Source: Pluralibacter gergoviae ATCC 33028 = NBRC 105706 (GTDB lineage: Bacteria > Pseudomonadota > Gammaproteobacteria > Enterobacterales > Enterobacteriaceae). From it: 43,526 bases of DNA. The stretch lies in the NCBI RefSeq assembly GCF_001598855.1, contig NZ_BCZS01000033.1:1-43526 (forward strand). Reading direction: 5' to 3'. This document shows, in pieces, positions 1 to 8,652 of this stretch. Position 1 is the first letter of the stretch. Each line of letters opens with the position of its first letter. The translations under genes and the position numbers were made by a program. Below the pieces are notes generated by a model. It had not been told where the DNA came from. It did not search any database and saw nothing but the letters and a program-made list of their open reading frames with translations.

Positions 1-58
1 TTTTCAGCTTTGATACAGATTAACTGACGTGGAAGATTTCGACGTTGGTAACAGAATT
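1..58 (+). other. 23S-5S spacer, end of an rRNA operon
   Basis: This 58-base stretch directly precedes the 5S gene and resembles the transcribed spacer between 23S and 5S in enterobacterial rrn operons, as I remember it (TTTTCAG, TGATACAGATTAA and ACAGAATT blocks). The 23S gene itself lies outside the window. It is transcribed with the 5S gene and should be removed during rRNA processing. Confidence 0.75.
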
Positions 59-178
59 TGCCTGGCGGCAACAGCGCGGTGGTCCCACCTGACCCCATGC
101 CGAACTCAGAAGTGAAACGCCGTAGCGCCGATGGTAGTGTGGGGTCTCCCCATGTGAGAGTAGGGAACTGCCAGGCAT
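59..178 (+). rRNA. rrf: 5S ribosomal RNA
   Basis: This is a full-length 120-nt 5S rRNA. It begins TGCCTGGCGG and ends ACTGCCAGGCAT, so its ends pair to form helix I. The internal CCGAACTCAGAAGTGAAACGC block is the conserved 5S core. The two tRNAs that follow, Asp then Trp, and then hdfR, are the arrangement at the distal end of E. coli rrnC, so this is most likely the rrnC equivalent. No terminator lies between the 5S gene and the tRNAs, so they are probably co-transcribed and cut out by RNase processing. Confidence 0.98.
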
Positions 179-273
179 CAATTTAAGAACGCATTTGCGA
201 TATCGTCGTAAGTGGTTCGACAGTATAAGCAGTAAAGCCGGGGTGACAGCCGGTGGTTGTAGAAAAATTCGGT

Positions 274-350
274 GGAGCGGTAGTTCAGTCGGTTAGAATA
301 CCTGCCTGTCACGCAGGGGGTCGCGGGTTCGAGTCCCGTCCGTTCCGCCA
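274..350 (+). tRNA. aspT: tRNA-Asp (GTC)
   Basis: This 77-nt tRNA gene starts GGAGCGG and ends with an encoded CCA. The anticodon stem-loop CCTGCCTGTCACGCAGG presents GTC, which reads Asp codons. The T arm GGGTTCGAGTCCC is canonical. It lies 95 bases after the 5S gene and 8 bases before tRNA-Trp, so it is a distal tRNA of the rRNA transcript. Confidence 0.98.
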
Positions 351-358
351 CCCTATTT

Positions 359-434
359 AGGGGCGTAGTTCAATTGGTAGAGCACCGGTCTCCAAAACCG
401 GGTGTTGGGAGTTCGAGTCTCTCCGCCCCTGCCA
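359..434 (+). tRNA. trpT: tRNA-Trp (CCA)
   Basis: This 76-nt tRNA gene starts AGGGGCG and ends CCCCTGCCA with encoded CCA. The anticodon loop CTCCAAA presents CCA for the Trp codon. It is the last structural RNA of the rRNA operon, followed within 10 bases by an intrinsic terminator. Confidence 0.98.
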
Positions 435-440
435 GATATG

Positions 441-473
441 AAAATCCTTAGCTAACGCTAAGGATTTTTTTTG
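441..473 (+). terminator. Rho-independent terminator of the rRNA/tRNA operon
   Basis: The stem ATCCTTAGC / GCTAAGGAT (444-452 with 457-465) closes a TAAC loop and is followed by a run of T. It ends the 5S-Asp-Trp transcript ahead of the convergent hdfR gene. Confidence 0.93.
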
Positions 474-510
474 CCTTTCATAAAGCGCCCGCCCACCGGG
501 CTGGCTCACC

Positions 511-1332
511 TCATGTCAGAATGCTCGTCTTCAGGATCTCCTTGATTTGCGCCTGCTTGTCGCTATTTTGCAGCCATATGGCATACAGGGGACGGGAGAG
601 CGTCGTGCTGTCAGCGACGGTATGCAGATTGCCCTGCGCCTTCGCCCACGCTGACGGCAGCCAGGCGTATCCATTCAGCGCACCCAGCTGCTGTCTGGCG
701 AGCTGTGCGGAGCTTGTCGTCAGCAGCGGGATATCGTCCGGGGCGATAAGGCCGGCTTCGTGCTGATGAAAATCAGGGCCCCACTCAAGACGCAGATAGT
801 TCATGTCGGACTTGAGCCTGGACGGCCCGTCGCAATACAGCCCCAGGGTAAAATTCCCCAGCAGCTGGCTGCTGAACTCGTCCATTTTAGGTGCTTCAGT
901 GGTGATCAGCAGATCGAGCTGGCGCTCGTGCAGCTGTTTTACCAGCGACTGGCGCTGTGCAATTCGTGCCTCAAACTGCAGCGCAGGCTGCTGCCGATAC
1001 AGGCGGCCCAGCCAGTCATTGAGCATACACTCCCAGAGCGAGGCGCTGGCGCCGATGGTGAATTCATTATGCCGGGAGGTATTCGCCACCTCTTTACGGG
1101 CCGCCTGCCAGGTGCTCATTAGCGTCTCGGCATAAGGCAGGAGCTTCTCTCCCGCCGGCGTCAGGCGAATATTATTGCGATGGCGGGTAAACAGATTCAC
1201 GCCGAGCTGGTTTTCAAGCTGACGAATACGAAAGCTGACCGCCGACTGCGTCAGATAGAGCGCTTCTGCGGCACGTCCGAAGTGGCGCGTTTTACTCACT
1301 TCGAGGAAAGTTTTTAACAATTCCGTATCCAC
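511..1332 (-). CDS. hdfR: LysR-type regulator HdfR
   Basis: A 273-residue LysR-type transcription factor, close to HdfR. In E. coli HdfR is H-NS-dependent and represses the flagellar master operon flhDC. The N-terminal winged helix-turn-helix (about residues 1-60) contains [20 protein letters not shown], and the rest is the periplasmic-binding-like effector domain with [12 protein letters not shown] chose the GTG at 1332 (VDTELLK) rather than the GTG four codons upstream at 1344. A GGAGAC Shine-Dalgarno sits 4 bases before the downstream GTG, and this start matches my memory of the family. It is transcribed divergently from maoP. The effector is unknown. Confidence 0.93.
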   Translation of the reverse strand: MDTELLKTFLEVSKTRHFGRAAEALYLTQSAVSFRIRQLENQLGVNLFTRHRNNIRLTPAGEKLLPYAETLMSTWQAARKEVANTSRHNEFTIGASASLWECMLNDWLGRLYRQQPALQFEARIAQRQSLVKQLHERQLDLLITTEAPKMDEFSSQLLGNFTLGLYCDGPSRLKSDMNYLRLEWGPDFHQHEAGLIAPDDIPLLTTSSAQLARQQLGALNGYAWLPSAWAKAQGNLHTVADSTTLSRPLYAIWLQNSDKQAQIKEILKTSILT

Positions 1333-1399
1333 AGCTGTCTCCACAATTTTATTTGTCGTATTGATTTAAATCTTTTGTTTTACACTCTGTCAAGCGTAA

Positions 1400-1416
1400 C
1401 TAATACTCCGCGCCAT
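1400..1416 (+). promoter_or_regulatory. maoS: maoS-like macrodomain site
   Basis: The 17-base sequence CTAATACTCCGCGCCAT lies in the hdfR-maoP intergenic region, 34 bases before maoP. It matches my recollection of the E. coli maoS site, which with MaoP organises the Ori macrodomain and limits its interaction with distant chromosome regions. The match is from memory and was not checked. Location next to maoP supports it, because the E. coli site lies in this same intergenic region. Confidence 0.7.
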
Positions 1417-1450
1417 AAATAGCTCAGCCAAAGAATCAGGAGCGTGCAGG

Positions 1451-1789
1451 ATGGCGGAAAGCTTTACGACAACTAATCGTTTTTTTGACAATAAACATTA
1501 TCCACGCGGGTTCTCTCGCCATGGTGATTTCACCATCAAAGAGGCCCAATTGCTGGAGCGTCACGGTTACGCGTTTAATGAGCTGGATCTCGGCAAGCGT
1601 GAACCTGTGACCGACGATGAAAAACAGTTCGTGGCCGTGTGCCGCGGCGAACGCGAGCCGATCACTGAAATCGAACGCGTGTGGTCCAAATATATGTCGC
1701 GCATCAAGCGCCCGAAGCGTTTTCACACGCTGTCAGGCGGTAAGCCGCAGGCGGATGGTGCTGAAGACTACACCGAGAGCGATGATTGA
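1451..1789 (+). CDS. maoP: Ori macrodomain organisation protein MaoP (YifE)
   Basis: A 112-residue soluble protein, the same length as E. coli MaoP/YifE and nearly identical through the core ([43 protein letters not shown]). MaoP works with the maoS site to organise the Ori macrodomain near the replication origin. The tail is acidic (EDYTESDD). The start ATG is preceded by AGGAG at 1438-1442. A terminator follows immediately. The conserved location near the origin agrees with this role. The molecular mechanism cannot be read from the sequence. Confidence 0.95.
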   Translation: MAESFTTTNRFFDNKHYPRGFSRHGDFTIKEAQLLERHGYAFNELDLGKREPVTDDEKQFVAVCRGEREPITEIERVWSKYMSRIKRPKRFHTLSGGKPQADGAEDYTESDD

Positions 1790-1790
1790 A

Positions 1791-1816
1791 GAAAAGGGGC
1801 GAAAGCCCCTTTTTTA
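1791..1816. terminator. Bidirectional terminator between maoP and yifB
   Basis: AAAAGGGGC (1792-1800), GAAA loop, GCCCCTTTT (1805-1813), flanked by A on one side and T on the other. The symmetric A/T flanks mean it can end transcription of maoP (+) and of yifB (-). The yifB stop codon overlaps its edge. Confidence 0.92.
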
Positions 1817-3334
1817 TGCGATCATTTTCTGCAGATGGGCGAGAAGCCGTTCGACGGCGCGATAGCCCAGGGCCTCCTGAAGATGTGCCCGCGTAATCTG
1901 CTCCACTCCCGCCAGATCGGCAATGGTGCGCGATACCTTCAGCAGCCGCTGCCACGCCCTGATCGACAATCCCAGTCTGACCAGCGTCTCTTCAAGCCAG
2001 ACGGCGTCTTCGTTACGCAGCGCGCAGTATTCGCTAATCTGGCTGCTGCCAAGCAGGGCATTGAGCCTGCCCTGGCGCGCCATCTGCCTGTCCCGGGCCG
2101 CGATGACCCGCTTTTTCACCTCGGCGCTGCGCTCGCCTTCCGTCCGCGGCTGGCTCAGTAGCCCTGCCGGGGGCAGCGGGATCTCCAGCGAGAGATCGAA
2201 ACGGTCGAGAAAAGGGCCGGACAACCGTGCGAGGTAGCGCATTGTCTGTTCCGGCGAACAGCGATTGTGCTGTCCCTGATAGTGTCCCGTCGGGCTGGGG
2301 TTCATGGCCGCAATCAGCTGAAAGCGCGCCGGGTAAGTGATCTTTGCCCGGGTTCGTGAAATATGTACCTTGCCGGACTCAATCGGCTCCCGCAGCGCGT
2401 CAAGCACGCGGCGCTCGAATTCGGGTAGCTCATCGAGGAACAGAATACCGTTGTGGGCCAGTGAGATCTCGCCGGGCAAGGGAATTGAGCCGCCGCCGAC
2501 CATCGCGGCCAGCGATGCGCTGTGGTGAGGAGAGCGGAACGGGCGCTTTCGCCACTGCTGCTGAACGCGGCTTGCGCTGAGCAGGCTCATGATGGCGGCG
2601 CTCTGCAGCGCTTCTTCGTTGCTGAGCGGCGGAAGTATCCCGGGCAGGCGGGCGGCAAGCATGGTCTTCCCGGTGCCCGGAGGGCCGATCAGCAGCACGT
2701 TATGTCCGCCCGCCGCGGTTATCTCCAGCGCGCGCTTCCCCTGCTGCTGCCCGATAACCTCACTGAGGCAGGCCTCGCCGTCGCGAACATCCGGCAGCAG
2801 CGCTACGGGGTTATCAAGCCCGGCCTTTCCCTCCAGAAAAGCGCACACCTCCTGCAGATGGGCGGCAACATAGCAGCGGGCATCGTCCAGCAGCCCGGCC
2901 TCCGGCCCGTTCTCCGCCGGCAGGATGATCCGCCGCCCGGCGGCAATGGCCTCTACGGCACCCGAAATCGCACCGCTGACGCCGCGTAGTGCGCCCGTAA
3001 GCGCCAGTTCGCCTATCAGCTCGTACTGGGACAGATTGCCGGTCTTAAGCTGCTCAGAAGCCGCCAGAAGCGCGATGGCGATGGGCAGATCGTATCGTCC
3101 TCCCTCTTTCGGCAGGTCGGCCGGGGCGAGATTGATAGTTATCTTTTTTGCCGGAAACTCGTACCCGCTGGTGATGATGGCGCTGCGCACCCGATCCCGG
3201 GACTCCTTCACCGCCGTTTCCGGCAGGCCGACCAGCGTCAGTCCGGGAAGACCGCTGCTGATATGAACCTCAACGGTTATCGGGGGCGCATTCACGCCGA
3301 GCGCGGCGCGCGTGTAAACTATTGCCAGTGACAT
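1814..3334 (-). CDS. comM: Mg-chelatase-like AAA+ ATPase YifB/ComM
   Basis: A 506-residue protein of the YifB/ComM family, full length compared with E. coli YifB. An N-terminal Lon-protease-like fold (about 1-170) precedes an Mg-chelatase type AAA+ module. Walker A GPPGTGKT is at residues 217-224, and Walker B appears as LFLDELPEF with downstream FRSPHHSASL. The C-terminal part carries the Mg-chelatase subunit I-like domain (GLSIRAWQRLLKVSRTIADL). In Vibrio and Haemophilus, ComM is a hexameric branch-migration helicase that helps integrate transforming DNA. In enterobacteria its role is less clear. The ATG at 3334 has an AGGAGGA Shine-Dalgarno. It is convergent with maoP and divergent from the ilv operon. 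Confidence 0.94.
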   Translation of the reverse strand: MSLAIVYTRAALGVNAPPITVEVHISSGLPGLTLVGLPETAVKESRDRVRSAIITSGYEFPAKKITINLAPADLPKEGGRYDLPIAIALLAASEQLKTGNLSQYELIGELALTGALRGVSGAISGAVEAIAAGRRIILPAENGPEAGLLDDARCYVAAHLQEVCAFLEGKAGLDNPVALLPDVRDGEACLSEVIGQQQGKRALEITAAGGHNVLLIGPPGTGKTMLAARLPGILPPLSNEEALQSAAIMSLLSASRVQQQWRKRPFRSPHHSASLAAMVGGGSIPLPGEISLAHNGILFLDELPEFERRVLDALREPIESGKVHISRTRAKITYPARFQLIAAMNPSPTGHYQGQHNRCSPEQTMRYLARLSGPFLDRFDLSLEIPLPPAGLLSQPRTEGERSAEVKKRVIAARDRQMARQGRLNALLGSSQISEYCALRNEDAVWLEETLVRLGLSIRAWQRLLKVSRTIADLAGVEQITRAHLQEALGYRAVERLLAHLQKMIA

Positions 3335-3649
3335 ACCGTCCTCCTGGGCGGCACTGTAAATTGCAGACGGCGAACATGCCAGAACGTAATCCCTGTTTTA
3401 CGGCGAAGATCCCCGGTTTTTAGCTTATGTTCATGAAATTACGCTGCATTTGGATGCGCGTTCGCATAAGTTAATTTTCATAGGCGCTTCCTGAAAGAGA
3501 CAAAAGACAATTTTGTTATGTTTAACAGGTGATTACATAAATATTGTTAATCGCTGGCGCGCTCGCGTTATAAAAAAATCTTGTATTGATTGTGATGTCT
3601 GTGGTACCTCTTTAGGTATTCCTTCGAACAAGATGCAAGAAAAGACAAA
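3335..3649 (+). promoter_or_regulatory. Promoter and leader region of ilvLGMEDA
   Basis: This 315-base gap contains no protein gene. The part from about 3460 to 3590 is AT-rich compared with its surroundings, as expected for upstream elements and possible IHF sites known at the E. coli ilvPG promoter. A candidate -35 TTGTAT lies at 3581-3586, with a weak -10 region near 3600-3607 (GTGGTACC). The block from GGTATTCCTTCGAACAAG to the ilvL ATG matches the start of the E. coli ilv leader transcript as I remember it. The exact start of transcription is not resolved. Confidence 0.6.
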
Positions 3650-3748
3650 ATGACAGCCCTTCTACGAGTGATTAGCCTAGTCGTGATTAGCGTGGTGGTG
3701 ATTATTATCCCACCGTGCGGGGCTGCACTTGGACGAGGAAAGGCTTAA
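3650..3748 (+). CDS. ilvL: ilv operon leader peptide IlvL
   Basis: A 32-codon leader peptide. By my reading it is MTALLRVISLVV followed by ISVVVIIIPPCG and AALGRGKA, identical to E. coli IlvL as I recall it. Fifteen of its 32 residues are Leu (4), Val (6) or Ile (5). Ribosome stalling at these codons when charged tRNAs are scarce favours an antiterminator, so transcription continues into ilvGMEDA. The stop at 3746-3748 precedes the attenuator stem by about 22 bases. Confidence 0.97.
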   Translation: MTALLRVISLVVISVVVIIIPPCGAALGRGKA

Positions 3749-3770
3749 AAATCAAGCCTTAACGAACTAA

Positions 3771-3803
3771 GACCCCCGCACCGCAAGGTCCGGGGGTTTT
3801 TTT
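3771..3803 (+). terminator. ilv attenuator terminator
   Basis: The stem CCCCCGCACC / GGTCCGGGGG closes a GCAA loop with one internal mismatch and is followed by seven T. It is the conditional terminator of the ilvL leader: it forms when the leader is translated freely, and is pre-empted when ribosomes stall at the Leu/Val/Ile codons. Confidence 0.95.
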
Positions 3804-3837
3804 ATGGCCTTAAAATATCAGTGAGCGGCAGAAGCTT

Positions 3838-3885
3838 AATATCAGCATAAAATTCTGTTTCTCCGGAAATGTGACGGGAAATTAA
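3838..3885 (+). pseudogene. ilvX: Remnant of the small ORF ilvX, start codon missing
   Basis: Between the attenuator and ilvG an open frame reads [15 protein letters not shown] and stops at TAA, 2 bases before the ilvG ATG. E. coli IlvX, from memory MNNSTKFCFSRFRTGN, sits at exactly this place and shares KFCFS and the TGN end. The codon at the position of the E. coli Met is CTT here. No ATG, GTG or TTG occurs in this frame back to the in-frame TAA at 3811-3813, and the E. coli Shine-Dalgarno is also absent. It is probably not translated as an independent peptide, unless a rare start such as ATC is used. Confidence 0.6.
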
Positions 3886-3887
3886 CT

Positions 3888-5534
3888 ATGAATGGGGCAC
3901 AGTGGGTAGTACATGCGTTGCGGGCACAGGGAGTCGATACCGTATTCGGCTATCCGGGCGGCGCGATTATGCCGATTTACGATGCGCTGTACGACGGCGG
4001 CGTGGAGCATCTGCTTTGCCGCCACGAGCAGGGCGCGGCGATGGCGGCGATTGGCTATGCCCGCGCTACCGGCAAAACCGGCGTCTGCATGGCGACCTCC
4101 GGTCCGGGTGCCACCAATCTGATCACCGGTCTTGCGGACGCGCTGCTGGACTCGGTGCCGGTCGTCGCCATTACCGGGCAGGTCGCTTCACCGTTCATCG
4201 GCACCGATGCCTTCCAGGAAGTGGACGTTCTCGGTTTGTCACTGGCCTGCACCAAACACAGCTTTCTGGTGCAGTCTTCAGAGGCGCTGCCGCGCATCCT
4301 GGCGGAAGCTTTTGAGGTGGCAAACTCAGGCCGTCCCGGCCCCGTGCTGGTCGATATTCCCAAGGATATTCAGGTGGCCAGCGCCAGTTTCGAACCCTGG
4401 TTCTCCACGGTCAGCGCCGACGAGGCTCTCCCGCAGGCGGAGATCGCTCAGGCCCGGCAGATGATTGCCGGGGCGCAAAAGCCCGTACTGTACGTGGGCG
4501 GCGGCGTCGGCATGGCGCAGGCCGTCCCGGCGCTGCGCGAGTTTGTCAGCGTGACGCAAATGCCGGTGACCTGCACGCTGAAAGGGCTGGGTGCGGTGGC
4601 GGCCGAGTATCCGTACTATCTGGCGATGCTCGGTATGCACGGTACGAAGGCGGCCAATCTGGCGGTGCAGCAGTGCGATCTGCTGATCGCCGTCGGGGCC
4701 CGCTTTGATGACCGGGTGACCGGCAAGCTGAACACCTTTGCCCCGCATGCGAAGGTGATTCACCTGGATATCGATCCGGCAGAGCTGAACAAGCTGCGCC
4801 TGGCCCACGTTGGCCTGCAGGGCGACCTGAACGCATTATTACCTGCGCTGCAGCAGCCGCTGGAGATCGACCCCTGGCGGCAGTACGCAGCCGATCTGCG
4901 CCGGGAACACGCCTGGCGCTACGATCATCCCGGCGACGCCATCTACGCGCCGCTGCTGCTCCGCCAGCTGTCGGAGAGAAAACCTGCCGATGCCGTCGTG
5001 ACTACCGATGTAGGGCAGCATCAGATGTGGTCTGCCCAGCATATGGACTATACGCGTCCGGAAAACTTCATTACCTCCAGCGGATTAGGCACGATGGGCT
5101 TTGGCTTACCGGCCGCCGTGGGTGCGCAGGTGGCTCGCCCGGACGACACGGTTATCTGTATCTCCGGTGACGGCTCTTTCATGATGAACGTGCAGGAGCT
5201 GGGCACCGTGAAGCGTAAACAGCTGCCGCTGAAGATTGTTCTGCTGGATAACCAGCGCCTGGGGATGGTTCGCCAGTGGCAGCAGCTCTTTTTCGAGGAG
5301 CGCTACAGCGAAACAACCCTTACCGATAATCCCGATTTCCTTACGCTGGCCAGCGCCTTCGGCATTCCTGGCCAGCACATCACCCGTAAAGACCAGGTTG
5401 AAGCGGCGCTTGACGCCATGTTGAACAGCAAGGGGCCGTACCTGCTTCATGTCTCAATTGATGAACTTGAGAACGTCTGGCCGCTGGTGCCGCCCGGTGC
5501 CAGTAATGCAGAAATGCTGGAGAAATTATCATGA
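3888..5534 (+). CDS. ilvG: Acetolactate synthase isozyme II, large subunit
   Basis: A 548-residue thiamine diphosphate (ThDP) enzyme that makes 2-acetolactate from pyruvate, or 2-aceto-2-hydroxybutyrate from pyruvate and 2-oxobutyrate. This is the first shared step to valine, leucine and isoleucine. The catalytic Glu of the N-terminal PYR domain is E47 in [10 protein letters not shown]. The C-terminal ThDP/Mg motif GDGSFMMN is followed by an Asn-rich segment (LLDNQRLG). The reading frame is complete, unlike E. coli K-12, where ilvG carries a frameshift that inactivates isozyme II and causes valine sensitivity. The ATG has GGGA upstream. Its stop overlaps the ilvM start (ATGA), so the two subunits are translationally coupled. 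Isozyme II is resistant to valine feedback in relatives. Confidence 0.97.
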   Translation: MNGAQWVVHALRAQGVDTVFGYPGGAIMPIYDALYDGGVEHLLCRHEQGAAMAAIGYARATGKTGVCMATSGPGATNLITGLADALLDSVPVVAITGQVASPFIGTDAFQEVDVLGLSLACTKHSFLVQSSEALPRILAEAFEVANSGRPGPVLVDIPKDIQVASASFEPWFSTVSADEALPQAEIAQARQMIAGAQKPVLYVGGGVGMAQAVPALREFVSVTQMPVTCTLKGLGAVAAEYPYYLAMLGMHGTKAANLAVQQCDLLIAVGARFDDRVTGKLNTFAPHAKVIHLDIDPAELNKLRLAHVGLQGDLNALLPALQQPLEIDPWRQYAADLRREHAWRYDHPGDAIYAPLLLRQLSERKPADAVVTTDVGQHQMWSAQHMDYTRPENFITSSGLGTMGFGLPAAVGAQVARPDDTVICISGDGSFMMNVQELGTVKRKQLPLKIVLLDNQRLGMVRQWQQLFFEERYSETTLTDNPDFLTLASAFGIPGQHITRKDQVEAALDAMLNSKGPYLLHVSIDELENVWPLVPPGASNAEMLEKLS

Positions 5535-5794
5535 TGCAACATCAGGTCGCCGTGCAGGCCCGCTTTAATCCCGAAACGCTGGAGCGCGTGCTGCGAGTCG
5601 TACGCCACCGCGGTTTCCAAATCTGCGCCATGAACATGGAAGCCGCGGCAGATGCGCAAAACATAAATATTGAATTGACCGTTGCCAGTCCACGTCCCGT
5701 CGAATTACTGTTTAGCCAGCTGACTAAGCTGGTTGACGTCGCGCGCGTCGAGATCCAGCAGCGAACAACATCATCACAACAAATCCGCGCCTGA
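5531..5794 (+). CDS. ilvM: Acetolactate synthase isozyme II, small subunit
   Basis: An 87-residue ACT-domain regulatory subunit, the same length as E. coli IlvM. It begins [20 protein letters not shown] and contains [21 protein letters not shown]. It binds IlvG and is needed for full activity. The start overlaps the ilvG stop by 4 bases (ATGA), which keeps subunit production in balance. An MM pair leaves the first or second ATG as the true start. The first is the one embedded in the overlap. Confidence 0.96.
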   Translation: MMQHQVAVQARFNPETLERVLRVVRHRGFQICAMNMEAAADAQNINIELTVASPRPVELLFSQLTKLVDVARVEIQQRTTSSQQIRA

Positions 5795-5811
5795 GCGCAA
5801 AAGGAAGAAAA

Positions 5812-6741
5812 ATGACGACCAAAAAAGCTGATTACATCTGGTTCAACGGTGAGATGGTTCCATGGGGTGAAGCGAAAGTTCACGTCATGTCCCACGCCCT
5901 GCACTACGGAACTTCGGTTTTCGAAGGTATCCGCTGCTACGACTCTCACAAAGGCCCGGTGGTGTTCCGTCACCGCGAACATATGCAGCGTCTGCATGAC
6001 TCAGCCAAAATCTACCGTTTTCCGGTCTCTCAGAGCGTCGATGAGCTGATGGAAGCCTGTCGGGAAGTGATCCGTAAAAATAGCCTGACCAGCGCCTATA
6101 TCCGCCCGCTGGTCTTCGTCGGCGACGTCGGCATGGGCGTCAACCCGCCGGACGGTTACAGCACCGATGTCATTATCGCCGCCTTCCCGTGGGGCGCCTA
6201 CCTGGGCGCTGAAGCGCTGGAGCAGGGCATCGATGCGATGGTCTCCTCCTGGAACCGCGCCGCGCCGAACACCATTCCGACCGCGGCCAAAGCGGGCGGT
6301 AACTACCTCTCCTCCCTGCTGGTCGGCAGCGAAGCGCGCCGCCACGGCTATCAGGAGGGTATCGCCCTTGACGTGAACGGCTATATCTCCGAAGGCGCCG
6401 GCGAAAACCTGTTTGAAGTGAAAGACGGCGTTATCTTCACGCCGCCGTTCACCTCTTCCGCGCTGCCGGGCATCACCCGTGATGCGATCATCAAGCTGGC
6501 GAAAGATCTCGGTATCGAGGTTCGCGAGCAGGTCCTGTCCCGCGAATCCCTCTACCTGGCCGATGAAGTGTTTATGTCCGGCACGGCGGCAGAAATTACG
6601 CCGGTACGCAGCGTAGACGGTATTCAGGTCGGCGAAGGCCGCTGCGGTCCGGTCACTAAGCGCATTCAGCAAGCATTCTTTGGCCTCTTCACCGGTGAAA
6701 CCGAGGATAAATGGGGCTGGTTGGATCAGGTTAACGCATAA
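5812..6741 (+). CDS. ilvE: Branched-chain amino acid aminotransferase
   Basis: A 309-residue fold-type IV pyridoxal-phosphate (PLP) enzyme that carries out the last step of Ile, Val and Leu synthesis, using glutamate as amino donor. The length equals E. coli IlvE. The Schiff-base lysine is K160, in TAAKAGGNYLSS. SYLADEVFMSGTAAEITPV-like residues (here starting LYLADEVFMSGTAAE) bind the cofactor phosphate. It follows ilvM by 17 bases with a good Shine-Dalgarno (AAGGAAG). The next gene, ilvD, is separated by 60 bases holding a hairpin. Confidence 0.97.
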   Translation: MTTKKADYIWFNGEMVPWGEAKVHVMSHALHYGTSVFEGIRCYDSHKGPVVFRHREHMQRLHDSAKIYRFPVSQSVDELMEACREVIRKNSLTSAYIRPLVFVGDVGMGVNPPDGYSTDVIIAAFPWGAYLGAEALEQGIDAMVSSWNRAAPNTIPTAAKAGGNYLSSLLVGSEARRHGYQEGIALDVNGYISEGAGENLFEVKDGVIFTPPFTSSALPGITRDAIIKLAKDLGIEVREQVLSRESLYLADEVFMSGTAAEITPVRSVDGIQVGEGRCGPVTKRIQQAFFGLFTGETEDKWGWLDQVNA

Positions 6742-6751
6742 GCATAAATCA

Positions 6752-6771
6752 GGGGCGGCACGCACCGCCCC
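6752..6771 (+). repeat. Intercistronic hairpin between ilvE and ilvD
   Basis: Perfect 7-bp stem GGGGCGG (6752-6758) / CCGCCCC (6765-6771) around the loop CACGCA, 10 bases after the ilvE stop and 30 bases before ilvD. No T run follows on either strand, so it is not a standard intrinsic terminator. It may stabilise the upstream mRNA, mark a processing point or partly attenuate ilvDA. Confidence 0.7.
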
Positions 6772-6801
6772 ATTGATAAGTCAGACGGGAGTAAACAGAG
6801 C

Positions 6802-8652
6802 ATGCCTAAGTATCGTTCCGCCACCACCACCCACGGGCGCAATATGGCGGGTGCCCGCGCGCTGTGGCGCGCAACGGGAATGACCGACGCGGATTTCGGA
6901 AAGCCGATTATCGCCGTGGTCAACTCCTTTACCCAGTTCGTGCCGGGCCACGTGCACCTGCGCGACCTCGGTAAACTGGTTGCCGAGCAAATTGAAGCCG
7001 CAGGCGGCGTGGCGAAAGAGTTTAATACCATTGCGGTGGATGACGGCATCGCGATGGGACACGGGGGTATGCTCTATTCACTGCCGTCGCGCGAGCTCAT
7101 CGCCGACTCGGTAGAGTACATGGTCAACGCCCACTGTGCGGACGCGATGGTGTGTATCTCCAACTGCGACAAAATCACTCCCGGGATGTTGATGGCCTCC
7201 CTGCGCCTCAATATTCCGGTAATTTTCGTTTCCGGGGGCCCGATGGAGGCCGGTAAAACCAAGCTTTCCGACCAGATAATCAAGCTCGACCTGGTGGACG
7301 CGATGATCCAGGGCGCCGACCCTAAAGTGTCCGACGATCAGAGTAATCAGGTGGAGCGCTCCGCCTGTCCGACCTGCGGCTCCTGCTCCGGGATGTTCAC
7401 CGCCAACTCGATGAACTGTTTGACCGAAGCGCTGGGCCTGTCGCAGCCGGGCAACGGCTCGCTGCTGGCGACCCACGCGGACCGTAAGGATCTGTTTATC
7501 AACGCCGGCAAGCGCATCGTGGCGCTGACTAAGCGCTACTATGAACAGGACGACGATTCGGCCCTGCCGCGTAATATCGCCAGCAAGGCCGCCTTCGAGA
7601 ATGCGATGACGCTGGATATCGCCATGGGCGGTTCTACCAACACCGTTCTGCACCTGCTGGCCGCCGCGCAGGAAGCGGAAATCGACTTCACCATGAGCGA
7701 TATCGACCGGCTTTCCCGCAAAGTGCCGCAGCTGTGCAAAGTGGCGCCGAGCACCCAGAAATACCATATGGAAGACGTCCACCGCGCGGGCGGCGTACTC
7801 GGGATCCTCGGCGAGCTGGATCGCGCCGGACTTATTAATCGCGAGGTGAAAAACGTCCTCGGCTTAACGCTGCCGGAAACGCTCAAGCGTTATGACGTGA
7901 TGGTGACCGACGATCCGGCGGTGAAAAGCATGTTCCGCGCGGGCCCGGCGGGGATTCGCACGACGAAGGCCTTCTCGCAGAACTGCCGCTGGGACTCGCT
8001 GGACGACGACCGCGCCGAAGGCTGCATCCGCTCGCTGGAGCACGCCTACAGCAAGGACGGCGGGCTGGCGGTGCTGTACGGCAACTTCGCGGAGAACGGC
8101 TGTATCGTTAAAACGGCGGGAGTCGACGACAGCAACCTGACGTTTACCGGCTCCGCAAAGGTTTATGAGAGCCAGGATGATGCCGTTGAGGCGATTCTGG
8201 GCGGAAAAGTGGTGGCCGGTGACGTGGTGGTGATCCGCTACGAAGGGCCGAAAGGCGGACCGGGAATGCAGGAAATGCTCTATCCGACCAGCTTCCTGAA
8301 GTCGATGGGGCTGGGCAAAGCCTGCGCGCTGATCACTGATGGACGCTTCTCCGGCGGCACTTCCGGTCTCTCTATCGGCCACGTTTCGCCAGAGGCCGCA
8401 GCCGGCGGCAACATCGGGCTGATTGAAGACGGTGATACCATCGCCATCGACATTCCGCGTCGCAGCATCCAGCTGCAGATCGACGACCGGGAGCTGGCGG
8501 CACGTCGGGAAGCGCAGGAGGCCCGGGGCGATAAAGCCTGGACGCCGCGCGACCGCCAGCGTCAGGTCTCGTTCGCGCTTCGCGCCTACGCCAGTCTCGC
8601 CACCAGCGCCGATAAGGGCGCCGTGCGGGATAAATCAAAACTTGGGGGCTAA
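6802..8652 (+). CDS. ilvD: Dihydroxy-acid dehydratase
   Basis: A 616-residue iron-sulfur dehydratase, identical in length to E. coli IlvD. It converts 2,3-dihydroxy-isovalerate and -methylvalerate to the 2-oxo acids that IlvE aminates. The cluster-binding cysteines are visible as SNCDKITPG (C122) and [11 protein letters not shown] (C195 of this group). The C-terminal half has [20 protein letters not shown], which forms part of the active site. The cluster is oxygen-sensitive in enterobacteria. The TAA stop shares its last A with the ATG of ilvA, so ilvA is probably translated by reinitiation. Confidence 0.97.
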   Translation: MPKYRSATTTHGRNMAGARALWRATGMTDADFGKPIIAVVNSFTQFVPGHVHLRDLGKLVAEQIEAAGGVAKEFNTIAVDDGIAMGHGGMLYSLPSRELIADSVEYMVNAHCADAMVCISNCDKITPGMLMASLRLNIPVIFVSGGPMEAGKTKLSDQIIKLDLVDAMIQGADPKVSDDQSNQVERSACPTCGSCSGMFTANSMNCLTEALGLSQPGNGSLLATHADRKDLFINAGKRIVALTKRYYEQDDDSALPRNIASKAAFENAMTLDIAMGGSTNTVLHLLAAAQEAEIDFTMSDIDRLSRKVPQLCKVAPSTQKYHMEDVHRAGGVLGILGELDRAGLINREVKNVLGLTLPETLKRYDVMVTDDPAVKSMFRAGPAGIRTTKAFSQNCRWDSLDDDRAEGCIRSLEHAYSKDGGLAVLYGNFAENGCIVKTAGVDDSNLTFTGSAKVYESQDDAVEAILGGKVVAGDVVVIRYEGPKGGPGMQEMLYPTSFLKSMGLGKACALITDGRFSGGTSGLSIGHVSPEAAAGGNIGLIEDGDTIAIDIPRRSIQLQIDDRELAARREAQEARGDKAWTPRDRQRQVSFALRAYASLATSADKGAVRDKSKLGG

